Origin: Microcaldota archaeon
Lineage (GTDB): Archaea; Micrarchaeota; Micrarchaeia; Micrarchaeales; Micrarchaeaceae
Direction: 5' to 3'
Length of the DNA: 64,000 nt
Assembly: GCA_021791535.1 (NCBI GenBank)
Contig: JAJYWI010000021.1
Span: 42,507 to 106,506 of the forward strand
Below are positions 51,857-59,132 of the stretch, in pieces (within the stretch, counting starts at the first letter, position 1; the number at the start of each line of letters is the position of its first letter). The translations under genes were made by a program, and so were the position numbers. The notes under the pieces were generated by a model. That model did no database searches. It saw nothing but the letters and a program-made list of their open reading frames with translations, and was not told the origin of the DNA.

Positions 51857-52250
51857 CGCCAACGTACTGTTTGCGTGTCTGATAAAGGACTCAACAACCA
51901 GGAAGCTCTTCTTCAATCCCGCTCTGTCTCTCTTTGCACCAGAATTCATCGTAGAGGAACTGCTGCAGCACATCATAGAGATACGGGGAAAATCGGCCTT
52001 AGGGGAGGAAGAACTGCACCGCCTGATAGCAAAGGTTTTTGGACAGCTAACGCTTGTACCTGATAGGGCACTTAAACCATTCCTGCCAGCCGCAGCAAGC
52101 CTTGTTAAGGATCCAAAGGACTGGTTGTATCTTTCATGCGCGTTGCATGAAGACACTTTAATCTGGAGCAATGACAACGACTTCAGCGAACAAGAAAGAG
52201 TCAGGGTTGTTACTACAAAGGAGCTCATCGCTCTTGTAGGATTACTATAG
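51840..52250 (+). CDS. VapC-like PIN-domain toxin
   Basis: A 136-residue PIN ribonuclease. Catalytic acids: VTVDANVLFACL, FIVEELLQH, KDWLYLSCA (Asp) and SNDNDF. It overlaps the antitoxin by 17 nt. The pair sits inside the tRNA-Asn-bounded interval, so it may stabilise an integrated element. VapC toxins cut tRNA or rRNA. Confidence 0.88.
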   Translation: MKVTVDANVLFACLIKDSTTRKLFFNPALSLFAPEFIVEELLQHIIEIRGKSALGEEELHRLIAKVFGQLTLVPDRALKPFLPAAASLVKDPKDWLYLSCALHEDTLIWSNDNDFSEQERVRVVTTKELIALVGLL

Positions 52251-52261
52251 ATCAGAGAAAG

Positions 52262-52306
52262 CGGCCGTTAACCAGTAGATTGCAGGTTCGATCCCTGCTT
52301 CGGACG
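52262..52306 (+). repeat. Degenerate copy of tRNA-Asn 3' half
   Basis: About 45 nt repeat the anticodon-loop-to-acceptor part of tRNA-Asn (50791-50835) with about five mismatches. GTTAACCAGTAG and GCAGGTTCGATCCCTGCTTC are identical. It forms a decayed direct repeat bounding a 1.47-kb accessory segment, as left by integration into a tRNA gene. Confidence 0.85.
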
Positions 52307-52440
52307 CTCTCTTAAATAAATAGGCAGATAATTTATCAAGTTTTTATCTACCTAACTGATTACTTCAGTTGAAAATAACGATCCAAAGCCATTCGTCGAA
52401 TTTGCATTCAAACAGTATTATCTGCAGATAAAGGAATTTT

Positions 52441-52501
52441 TAAGCTAGAATTCCTTTGAGAGCATGGCACTATCTATGAAACGAGAAGGGCATGGATAGT
52501 G
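52441..52501 (+). repeat. Cassette left-end block, tRNA-Asn locus
   Basis: A roughly 61-nt block shared with 57629-57690. Common parts are AAGCTA..TTTC..., GAGAGCA, CACTATCTATGAAA, and GGGCATGGATAGT. It contains the imperfect inverted repeat CACTATCTATG (52468-52478) / CATGGATAGTG (52491-52501). The DUF5680 gene follows, with a TATA-like TTAATATTTT about 25 nt from its ATG. Confidence 0.75.
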
Positions 52502-52557
52502 CGTAGATAGTAGAAGGCTTAGATAAGGCTTAATATTTTGATGGGCAAAGCCAGAGT

Positions 52558-53058
52558 ATGCCAAAGAAAAGCAAGCCTACGGAGCTCGATATGAAAAGTG
52601 AGGTGCGTAAGTTCCTTATTGTTGCTAACCTTAGAGGTTATGCTGCTGATAACACCAAAGCTTGGATAAAGGAGAAAGATGGTTCTACAACAATAGTCTA
52701 TGAGCGCGAAGACTGGAAGTACCACGATAACTTTTTCGGAGGTGAACCCTATGGCGGTAGAGAGGTCGTATTTTACAAAGGTGAACCAGTATGGATGATG
52801 GTTTACTATGGTGCTATAGTAGAAACAGAATCAGATGTTAAAGGACTCTACCAGTTTTTACAACGGGCTTTGAGAGCTGATCCGGAGAGTAACCCATACA
52901 GAGGGCCGAAGAGCTTCAAAGAAGGTGAGCTTGAATACAGAAATTCTTGGACCGGTGAAGTAGAAAGCTTTTCCGGCGAGGAGGGCATTTACAGAGCAGG
53001 AAAAAGAATATACTGGGCAAAGTATTTAGGCGGTTTTGTAGACCAAAGAGCGGAATAG
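52558..53058 (+). CDS. DUF5680 family protein
   Basis: A 166-residue protein. WKYHDNFFGGEPYGGREVVFYKGEPVWMMVYYGAI is the hallmark of the DUF5680 family, with the YGGREVV and W.M.Y.G motifs. Function unknown; these genes often travel on mobile DNA. Nearly leaderless transcript. It is the only gene between the left and right blocks of this cassette. Confidence 0.8.
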   Translation: MPKKSKPTELDMKSEVRKFLIVANLRGYAADNTKAWIKEKDGSTTIVYEREDWKYHDNFFGGEPYGGREVVFYKGEPVWMMVYYGAIVETESDVKGLYQFLQRALRADPESNPYRGPKSFKEGELEYRNSWTGEVESFSGEEGIYRAGKRIYWAKYLGGFVDQRAE

Positions 53059-53100
53059 CTTCAAGACCGCTCTGCTTAACGCAGTTATTGGTCTTTCAAC
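53058..53100 (+). repeat. Cassette right-end block, tRNA-Asn locus
   Basis: A 42-nt block closely matching 58841-58882. It reads GCTTCAAGACCGCTCTGCTT, then a spacer, then GGTCTTTCAAC. AAGACC and GGTCTT pair, with CTGC/GCAG nested inside, forming a hairpin. It follows the DUF5680 stop codon immediately. Confidence 0.78.
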
Positions 53101-53132
53101 ATGTTCGACTTTCCTACAATCGCATCTGCGTT

Positions 53133-53192
53133 ATGACATCGTATATGACGGGCACGCAGATAGTTGTTGACGGAGGCGTACTCCTGGTGTAA
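53133..53192 (+). pseudogene. Short-chain dehydrogenase C-terminal fragment
   Basis: The last 19 codons read MTSYMTGTQIVVDGGVLLV, the C-terminal signature of SDR oxidoreductases (S-S-Y-x-T-G-x..VDGG). No upstream SDR sequence exists; the cassette right block lies just before it. A disrupted end of a former gene, or acquired debris. Confidence 0.6.
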
Positions 53193-53335
53193 TTACCGTT
53201 GCACAGTGTTTCAACTTCCAGTTAAATATCTTTTAAGGACTCTAGTAAGCAGTAGTCCTGCTCAGATGGTGCGGTCTCCCTTCCAGCTTCCTTCCCGCAG
53301 CCCACAATAAAAAGTCTATGTACAGTGCAGATACT

Positions 53336-53860
53336 TTATTTATACACTATCTTCATCTTTCTTACCCTTGCGCTTTTCGTTAGTTCATGGCCCTTTGCAT
53401 TGGTAGCGCTGAAAATGTGCTTTACTCCAATCCCTCTTACCGCGAGCGCATCGGCTATTAACGACCTATGGCATCTCCAAGGTACGGCCTCCGCGCACAT
53501 AAGGGCCAAGCGCCGCCTTTTTGCCATCTTCATCAAAGCATTTATGTTATCTCCGAATTCCTTTGTCTGCATATAGTCAGCGAAGCCCCTAAACGACGCA
53601 TTATACCAATACGTATTTACCGAATCCTTAGAGGGGCGCCTCAGCCCGCCCAGCCCTTTCATATGCACGTAGCGTATGCGGTGCCGTTTCAGCCCCGCCG
53701 CAAGCCTTTTCTCGTTGAATTGCGGGTTGGCCCTTGACTTTGGTATGGTGCGTATATCCACCAACTCCTCTATCCCGTACGCTTCAAGTATCTTCACGAA
53801 CTCGCTAAACTTACGCGTAGAATGGCCTATGGTAAAGACCAATGGTCTATCTCTTGGCAT
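53336..53860 (-). CDS. DUF488 family protein
   Basis: A 174-residue DUF488 protein. TIGHSTRKFSEFVKIL at the N-terminus, VDIRTIPKSRANPQFN, and CAEAVPWRCHRSLIADAL at the C-terminus, with its conserved Cys and His, mark the family. Function unproven; these occur beside DNA repair genes. It overlaps the DNA glycosylase gene by 14 nt, suggesting a functional link. Confidence 0.88.
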   Translation of the reverse strand: MPRDRPLVFTIGHSTRKFSEFVKILEAYGIEELVDIRTIPKSRANPQFNEKRLAAGLKRHRIRYVHMKGLGGLRRPSKDSVNTYWYNASFRGFADYMQTKEFGDNINALMKMAKRRRLALMCAEAVPWRCHRSLIADALAVRGIGVKHIFSATNAKGHELTKSARVRKMKIVYK

Positions 53861-54368
53861 TCGTCGCCACCCTATTTATCTTCCTCAGTTCTCTTACCCT
53901 GACAAGTGCCCTGCCTCTTATCGGAAAGTGCATCACGTATGCCTTTGAGCCGCAAATGTCGTTTTGCCAACCGAATTTAAAATTGCCGTGTCCTATGAAC
54001 TTCGAGTAAGTGACCTTTCCTATAAAACAGACGACACTTGGTTTATTCGCGGATATCAGGCGCAATATCCTTTTTCTGCCACTGACCTCTTCTCCGCGCC
54101 TCAATTGAGACACGTCACGCGACGGCCTGGCTATTATGTTCGTGAAATTAAGATTGTATACCTGCCGGAACTTGTTCTCGTATATCCTCTTCAGTTCCAT
54201 ATCGTTTTTTAGGTCATCGACATCTTCGTTTATTATGCCGGCACGGCTCAGGAGATACCAAAACATCTTGTTATTCGAGAAAGGGACACCGCGGCTGTAC
54301 GATCCGTAATGCGGGTTTATCCCAACGAACAATATCCTTGCGTTTTTCGATGAGATATAACGTATCAT
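53847..54368 (-). CDS. Uracil-DNA glycosylase superfamily (MUG/TDG-like)
   Basis: A 173-residue glycosylase-fold protein. LFVGINPHYGSYSRGVPFSNNKMFWYLLSRAGII corresponds to motif A (GINP) and the following loop of the mismatch-specific uracil/thymine glycosylases. It would excise uracil or thymine from G mismatches. It overlaps the DUF488 gene. Confidence 0.82.
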   Translation of the reverse strand: MIRYISSKNARILFVGINPHYGSYSRGVPFSNNKMFWYLLSRAGIINEDVDDLKNDMELKRIYENKFRQVYNLNFTNIIARPSRDVSQLRRGEEVSGRKRILRLISANKPSVVCFIGKVTYSKFIGHGNFKFGWQNDICGSKAYVMHFPIRGRALVRVRELRKINRVATNAKR

Positions 54369-54439
54369 GGTTATCAGACCCGCGATGAACTTAAGAACTG
54401 TAAGCCGAATCGGGCAGGCTCCGCGTTCAAACGCCGCGC

Positions 54440-54835
54440 TTACTTTGCCTGGCCGGCGAAGTAGCGCTTCCCGCGCAGTATGAATCTCTTATCCATCTTC
54501 TTTGGCGCGAAATACCTCTTCGTGAACTCTATTACCTTCTTCGGGTCGAACTCCTTGCAGCTGTATACGTCTATGGATATGAAGTTCCTCACGCTCATAG
54601 TGTGTATCACTATCGATGAGTCGGCAAGCGGCACCCAGCCGCTCAGCCCTGTCTTGCTCGGGAAGGTCTTCCTGTCGGTCCTGAATATCGATGGCGGAGC
54701 CTGCTTTTTCATCCCTATAAAATCGACCATCTTGTCAAGATAGCTGTAGCAGTGGTCTAGCTCGCCGCAGACCTCCGGCTTGCAGTGATAGCAGTCGAGC
54801 AGAAGCTCGTAGCCAAAGACCCCCTTGTTCCTCAT
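54440..54835 (-). CDS. S-adenosylmethionine decarboxylase-like protein (SpeD family)
   Basis: A 131-residue SpeD-fold protein. FGYELLLDCYHCKPE and SGWVPLADSSIVIHTMSVRNFISIDVYSC are the family's core. The usual self-processing site E-S-H reads D-S-S here, so cleavage could still yield a pyruvoyl group but specificity may differ. Some SpeD homologues decarboxylate ornithine or arginine instead. Possibly polyamine synthesis. Confidence 0.75.
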   Translation of the reverse strand: MRNKGVFGYELLLDCYHCKPEVCGELDHCYSYLDKMVDFIGMKKQAPPSIFRTDRKTFPSKTGLSGWVPLADSSIVIHTMSVRNFISIDVYSCKEFDPKKVIEFTKRYFAPKKMDKRFILRGKRYFAGQAK

Positions 54836-54877
54836 ACCCTGCCCTAGCGATAAGGCGGGCCGCCATCGATCTGATGG

Positions 54878-55015
54878 TCAGCCTCCTATCCTGAACATCT
54901 TCGTGCCGCAGACAGAGCACGCGCCGGTCATCGCCTTCTTGCCGTTCTTCATTGTTACCTGCTTCGCGTCCTTCATCTCCCTCTTCTGCTTGCACTTAAC
55001 GCAATACGCTTCCAT
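54878..55015 (-). CDS. DUF5679 small zinc-ribbon protein
   Basis: A 45-residue protein, MEAYCVKCKQKREMKDAKQV then CSVCGTKMFRIGG. Two CxxC pairs and the KREMKDA core match DUF5679. These tiny proteins are common in archaea and Chloroflexota with unknown role. It is separated from the SpeD gene by 42 nt. Confidence 0.85.
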   Translation of the reverse strand: MEAYCVKCKQKREMKDAKQVTMKNGKKAMTGACSVCGTKMFRIGG

Positions 55016-55123
55016 ACAATCGCCAGTAATACCTATAGATGTGCCTATTTAAAAATGTTCCTTACAAGCATGGTTTGGGGGCTGAGAGGCGTGGAGCTTG
55101 CGCGCCACGCCGCCTGTGCAGGA

Positions 55124-55318
55124 TCAGTTGCTTTTCTTCTTGAGCTCCTGTATACTCTCCTCTATGCCTTTTGCCTCCTGCTCCAGCGATTTCTTGTACT
55201 CGGATAGGACCTCTATCCTCTCCTCCTTAGTCAGGAAGCCCCTCGCGTCCTCGTACGCTCCGCATCCGCACCCGCATCCCCTGCCGCTGCCACATCCGCA
55301 CATTCCATATCTTCGCAT
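55124..55318 (-). CDS. Cys-rich small protein (DUF5320-like)
   Basis: A 64-residue protein starting MRRYGMCGCGSGRGCGCGCG. A helical EERIEVLSEYKKSLEQEAKGIEESIQELKKK coiled segment follows. This Cys/Gly head plus coiled tail is typical of DUF5320-like proteins, which accompany PadR regulators. GGTGAAAAA precedes the ATG at 55318. It is divergent from the PadR gene. Confidence 0.7.
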   Translation of the reverse strand: MRRYGMCGCGSGRGCGCGCGAYEDARGFLTKEERIEVLSEYKKSLEQEAKGIEESIQELKKKSN

Positions 55319-55407
55319 TTTTTCACCAGTTCTTATATATATGACATCATATATTACAGCTGGCAAATATTTAAATATATCGGTTGTCCTATATGTAATT
55401 GGTTAGA
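55319..55407. promoter_or_regulatory. Divergent promoter with AT-rich operator-like region
   Basis: The 89-nt gap between the Cys-rich gene and the PadR gene contains TATATATGACATCATATATT (about 55335-55354) and a second TTTAAATATAT (about 55371-55381). The first is near-palindromic and could be bound by the PadR protein. Inferred from sequence only. Confidence 0.5.
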
Positions 55408-55713
55408 ATGAGGTACAAGTACGGGTGCGACATGCGCGGCATGTTCTCCTTCCAGATATTGTGGCTGCTATCGAAGAGGAAGATGTCCGGCGAGGAGATA
55501 GCCAGGGAGATAGCCAAAAGGAGGGGGGAGAAGCCGAAAGCCGGCACTCTGTATCCAGCGCTGAAGGAGCTAAGGATGGCGAACATGGTTAACGGCGTAA
55601 GGAGCGGGAGGACCATAACATACTCGCTCACGGCTCATGGCAGAATATGCTTAAGGCACGCTCTGACGTACTTCTGCAGGTCTTTCGGGGATGTTTTCAA
55701 TGACGCTAAATAA
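55408..55713 (+). CDS. PadR-family transcriptional regulator
   Basis: A 101-residue winged-helix regulator. ILWLLSKRKMSGEEIAREIAKRRGEKPKAGTLYPALKELRMANMVNGV has the PadR recognition helix GTLYPALKxL. The C-terminal dimerisation helix is short. It probably controls itself and the divergent Cys-rich gene. Confidence 0.88.
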   Translation: MRYKYGCDMRGMFSFQILWLLSKRKMSGEEIAREIAKRRGEKPKAGTLYPALKELRMANMVNGVRSGRTITYSLTAHGRICLRHALTYFCRSFGDVFNDAK

Positions 55714-55793
55714 CGTATTTAAATATTTACGCCAAATTATATAAGGAGCGTTTTGCATTATAGTATATACCATCAATCAACAGGGGCCTTGCA

Positions 55794-57488
55794 ATGACAA
55801 AATATGTCCTCGTATCTGACTCAACGCTTGTCGCGCACTACAGGCACTTCCCATTATTGACCTTTCTGCCGTGTGCGCCATCAGAGCTTGTCCCAAAGTC
55901 CGTGTACTATTTCCTGAAGGGGCCTCAGGACGCCCCAATGCCAAACGGCGAGGCGGCCACAGCCCCTTACTCTATAAGGAAGCTTGAGGCCGCGCTGCTC
56001 AAGGCAGGCGTGAGGAGGGAGGACATAGCCGTGCCGCACGAGAGCCGTCTCGCTGACTTCATAAAGGACGACACAGAGGTAATAGCGGTATCAACCATGG
56101 ACCCGCTAGGGACAGGCCCGCTGACAATGTCGTACAACGTGCTCTTCGGCACGACACACACGCCATGGGTGAGAGTCGAATGGGAGAGGCTAATGAGGAA
56201 GATAAACGCGCTGAGGGCCGGCAAGAAGGCTAAGCTGATTGTTGGTGGCCCAGGGGTCTGGGAGTTCACGATAGAGCCGGAAGCTGTGCAGAGGTACGGC
56301 ATAGACTATGCTGTGCAGGGAGAGTGCGATGACATAGCCGCCCAGGTCTTCGAGCAGACCGCCACCGGAAATATAGACAGCAGCCTATTCTCTAACGGCT
56401 TCATATCCTATGATATGCAGTTCCACAAGAGCTACAACGAGCACAACAGGTTCCTCTCAAGGAAGCTCGGCCTGGCAAAGGGTGCGCCGACGCTAGAGGA
56501 GCTGCCTCCAATAGTGAGGCCTGCGATGATGGGGCTGGCCGAGACGATGCGCGGATGCGGCATAGGCTGCGACTTCTGCGAGGTCACCCTGAGGCCGATG
56601 AGGTACTATTCGCCTGAGAGGATAGGCGAGGAGGTTAAGGTCAACATGCAATCAGGAGCGACTAACGCATGGCTGCAGACAGACGAGATATTCGCCTACA
56701 AGCACCTCAACGCAAAGTTCGAGCCGAACCAGGAGGCGCTGATAGAGCTGTTCAGCTATATAATGTCGATACCTGGCTTGAAGAGCACAAACCCCACGCA
56801 CGGAAGGATATCGATACCGGCTGCATATCCGGAACTTATAGGGAAGATCTCATCGATAGTCAAGGCCTCGCCATCCAACTGGATAGGAGTTCAGGTCGGA
56901 GTAGAAACAGGCAGCGACAAGCTCGCCCAGAAGCACATGCCGAACAAGACGCTGCCTCTCAAGATAGGCGCCGACGGCACGTGGCAGGAGATAGTATGGA
57001 AGGGAACCAGCAACATGAACAAGTACTACTGGAGGCCTGCCTTCACAGTGCAAGTCGGCCAGATGGTAGAGACACCGGAGGACAATTGGGATACCGTCGC
57101 GCTGATAAACTGGATGAGCAATTCCACCATAGAGGGCACCAGCAGGCCTTTCGAGTTCACTGCTACGCCCATGCAGAACGTGCCGCTGGGGCTGATAAAG
57201 AGCAGGGCGTTTTCGGCGATAAACCTAGACGAAGCGCAGATGGCAGTGTATTATGCCAGCTACAGGCACCTGGCGAAGATGGCGATGCGCGACGCAAGGA
57301 GGGACAGCAAGGGCAACATGCTAGTGAAGAATGGAACCGCAGGGCTCATCTACGTGGGCGGCTGGTCGATGATGAAGTTAGTTGAAGGAATAGCGAAGAA
57401 ACACAAGGTCGACATAGAGAAGGTTAAAAGATGGGGCCTAGACAGGGAGAAGAACAAGCAGACAGCGGTCATGGCAAGCAGAGTCTAA
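55794..57488 (+). CDS. Radical SAM enzyme with N-terminal cobalamin-binding-like region
   Basis: A 564-residue radical SAM protein. The cluster motif is MRGCGIGCDFCEVTLRPMRYYSP near residue 258 (CxxxCxxC). The N-terminal 230 residues have the alpha/beta pattern of B12-binding domains, with IVGGPGVWEF. A long C-terminal region follows. Substrate unknown; such enzymes methylate or rearrange unactivated carbons. Single gene, followed by tRNA-Lys. Confidence 0.85.
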   Translation: MTKYVLVSDSTLVAHYRHFPLLTFLPCAPSELVPKSVYYFLKGPQDAPMPNGEAATAPYSIRKLEAALLKAGVRREDIAVPHESRLADFIKDDTEVIAVSTMDPLGTGPLTMSYNVLFGTTHTPWVRVEWERLMRKINALRAGKKAKLIVGGPGVWEFTIEPEAVQRYGIDYAVQGECDDIAAQVFEQTATGNIDSSLFSNGFISYDMQFHKSYNEHNRFLSRKLGLAKGAPTLEELPPIVRPAMMGLAETMRGCGIGCDFCEVTLRPMRYYSPERIGEEVKVNMQSGATNAWLQTDEIFAYKHLNAKFEPNQEALIELFSYIMSIPGLKSTNPTHGRISIPAAYPELIGKISSIVKASPSNWIGVQVGVETGSDKLAQKHMPNKTLPLKIGADGTWQEIVWKGTSNMNKYYWRPAFTVQVGQMVETPEDNWDTVALINWMSNSTIEGTSRPFEFTATPMQNVPLGLIKSRAFSAINLDEAQMAVYYASYRHLAKMAMRDARRDSKGNMLVKNGTAGLIYVGGWSMMKLVEGIAKKHKVDIEKVKRWGLDREKNKQTAVMASRV

Positions 57489-57528
57489 AGCTTTATATCC
57501 TTCACAGAGATATCATCACGTCAGCCAT

Positions 57529-57603
57529 GGGTCTGTAACTCAGTTTGGCTAGAGTGGCAGGCTTTTAACCTGTAAGTCGGGGGTTCAAATCCCCCCAGAC
57601 CCG
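57529..57603 (+). tRNA. tRNA-Lys(TTT)
   Basis: A 75-nt tRNA: acceptor GGGTCTG/CAGACCC, discriminator G, D arm ACTC...GAGT, anticodon loop CTTTTAA (TTT), T arm GGGGG TTCAAAT CCCCC. No intron. The last 49 nt plus one base recur exactly at 59043-59092. Confidence 0.95.
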
Positions 57604-57628
57604 AGTAAAATTTGCGACGACAAAATTT

Positions 57629-57690
57629 CTGAGCTAAAATTTCTTCGAGAGCAAGACACTATCTATGAAATGTGATGGGCATGGATAGTA
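57629..57690 (+). repeat. Cassette left-end block, tRNA-Lys locus
   Basis: Match to 52441-52501, located 26 nt after tRNA-Lys. It contains GAGAGCAAGACACTATCTAT and GGGCATGGATAGT, with the pairing CACTATCTATG (57657-57667) / CATGGATAGT (57680-57689). A TATA-like GCTTAAATATTTC follows at 57708-57720, leading into the cassette gene. Confidence 0.78.
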
Positions 57691-57741
57691 AGCGTATACG
57701 TAGGAATGCTTAAATATTTCCTATGCCGTATAAGATTACTG

Positions 57742-58296
57742 ATGGTGGGCAAGGAGAAGGAAGTTGCAGCACAGGACGGCAAAGCAACGACTTCTGAGAG
57801 GGCGTTTGGGCAAAGGGATTACGTTGCTCTATTCGGTAATGTTCTAAGGGCTACAAGCACCGGAAAGCACTACAAATACACCATCTTGCTACCAATAAGA
57901 GAATACTACGAGGGTGCAGAAGGCAATGCCAAAACAGTATTCACCAAGAAAGACGTAAAACAGCTTAGGCGGCTTTTACGTGGCGACTTTGGCGGTGTAA
58001 CATTCAGTTATTCAACTGGAGACTGGATAGATGACGATGGTAGAAACGTGGTTAATGACCACGCACAATACGAAGTTTCGGGCCAGAAAAACAGCATGGT
58101 GCGAAAGTATTTTGCAGAGCTAAAGGCAAGATTGTTATTGCATGCAGATGAAGTAAGAAACATACCGCAGAACGACATATACGTGCAAAGGTCAGCGGTC
58201 AATTTAGGAGATGATGTATTCGAAAAGCCGCCCCTGGAAGAGTTAAGCGGCAGGTTAACGAAACTAAAGGAAAAGCTTAATAATCTAAAAAGATGA
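57742..58296 (+). CDS. Uncharacterised cassette protein
   Basis: A 184-residue protein without a recognised family. SERAFGQRDYVALFGNVLRATSTGKHYKYTILLPIREYYEG is followed by a region rich in Lys/Asp and a C-terminal coiled LSGRLTKLKEKLNNLKR. Start at ATG 57742, about 30 nt after the TATA box. AT-richer than core genes. It overlaps the next gene by 4 nt. Confidence 0.6.
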   Translation: MVGKEKEVAAQDGKATTSERAFGQRDYVALFGNVLRATSTGKHYKYTILLPIREYYEGAEGNAKTVFTKKDVKQLRRLLRGDFGGVTFSYSTGDWIDDDGRNVVNDHAQYEVSGQKNSMVRKYFAELKARLLLHADEVRNIPQNDIYVQRSAVNLGDDVFEKPPLEELSGRLTKLKEKLNNLKR

Positions 58297-58595
58297 TATG
58301 GATGGCAGCGACAAATATTGAAGCGGAAGGTCGAAATATGTGGGTATCACAAGATAGATCGCTTGAAGTTCCCTATGCGTTACAGAGGGTTACGATTAGA
58401 TTCAAGAGCGAAAAGGCCGATCTTGAAGCCCAGGAGATACTAGGCAGAATGGGCAAAGTGCATTACTTTGAAGGCCCTGATGGCAAAGAAAGAGTAAGCA
58501 TAACCGAGGAGATGCTCAAAGTGCTTGAGGAGAAGCATATCCATTTCGAGCGCATTACAAGGCCTGCGCCCGTAAGTAACACCCTGAGAAAGTAA
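58293..58595 (+). CDS. Uncharacterised small cassette protein
   Basis: A 100-residue protein, family unknown. VPYALQRVTIRFKSEKADLEAQEILGRMGKVHYFEGPDGKERVSI suggests a small alpha/beta fold. Overlaps the preceding gene (ATGA), so the pair forms the cassette's operon. ATG 58302 is an alternative start. Confidence 0.55.
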   Translation: MIWMAATNIEAEGRNMWVSQDRSLEVPYALQRVTIRFKSEKADLEAQEILGRMGKVHYFEGPDGKERVSITEEMLKVLEEKHIHFERITRPAPVSNTLRK

Positions 58596-58840
58596 CTAGA
58601 TTGTATGTCACAAAAGAGATCCGACAGGGATGTATTCGTGGTATGTTGTGGTATGGAAGGAGCAAGAGCTATGGCTAGAATTGATACCGTTTTGATAGAC
58701 GCGCAAGGAACAATACTGTAAATAACAAGCAGTATAGTGAACTATTGAGGCTCGGAATACCCCGTGAGATTGTTAGCGCGTCGCCGTCTTATAAGCCACC
58801 TGCGGTGAAAACCCAAAGAAAGTAACAATCTAGTTATAAA
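58596..58840 (+). other. Gene-poor cassette interior with HAD-like remnant
   Basis: No intact gene. A 16-codon stub at 58671-58721, MARIDTVLIDAQGTIL then stop, resembles motif I of HAD hydrolases (the nucleophile Asp in DAQGT). The rest shows no recognisable coding sequence. It lies between the cassette genes and the right block and looks like eroded cargo. Confidence 0.45.
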
Positions 58841-58882
58841 GTTTCAAGACCGTTCTGCTTGCGCAGTTATTGGTCTTTCAAC
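58841..58882 (+). repeat. Cassette right-end block, tRNA-Lys locus
   Basis: The 42-nt block GTTTCAAGACCGTTCTGCTT, GCGCAGTTATT, GGTCTTTCAAC nearly matches 53058-53100. AAGACC pairs with GGTCTT and CTGC with GCAG in a nested hairpin. It lies 160 nt before the tRNA-Lys 3' copy. Confidence 0.8.
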
Positions 58883-59042
58883 GTTCGATTTCTAACAAAA
58901 CCGCACCAGGTGGCTATATAAACTTCAAGTTCTACAATGCTCTTGGAAAATCTGGTTCGAAAATCGGAAAACGCTTTTGAGGAAATGATTGCATGCTGCA
59001 TCAAAAACCGGGTTCGAATTACGGCGACAAAAGGCTAGAGAG

Positions 59043-59092
59043 TGGCAGGCTTTTAACCTGTAAGTCGGGGGTTCAAATCCCCCCAGACCCGA
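59043..59092 (+). repeat. Perfect copy of tRNA-Lys 3' part (attachment-site repeat)
   Basis: Fifty nucleotides identical to 57555-57604, beginning TGGCAGGCTTTTAACCTGTA and ending CCAGACCCGA. They cover anticodon arm, variable loop, T arm and acceptor 3' strand. GGCTAGAG just before it also matches, with an extra AG. With tRNA-Lys it brackets about 1.5 kb, the expected footprint of integration into a tRNA gene. Confidence 0.93.
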
Positions 59093-59132
59093 AGCCTTAA
59101 ATATCTGGAAAAGGTCAGCTCCTACGGTCACT

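Noticed and set aside
56669-57385. A 238-codon frame inside the radical SAM gene
   Set aside because: Alternative-frame shadow; rich in Arg/Asp/Gln without domain features.
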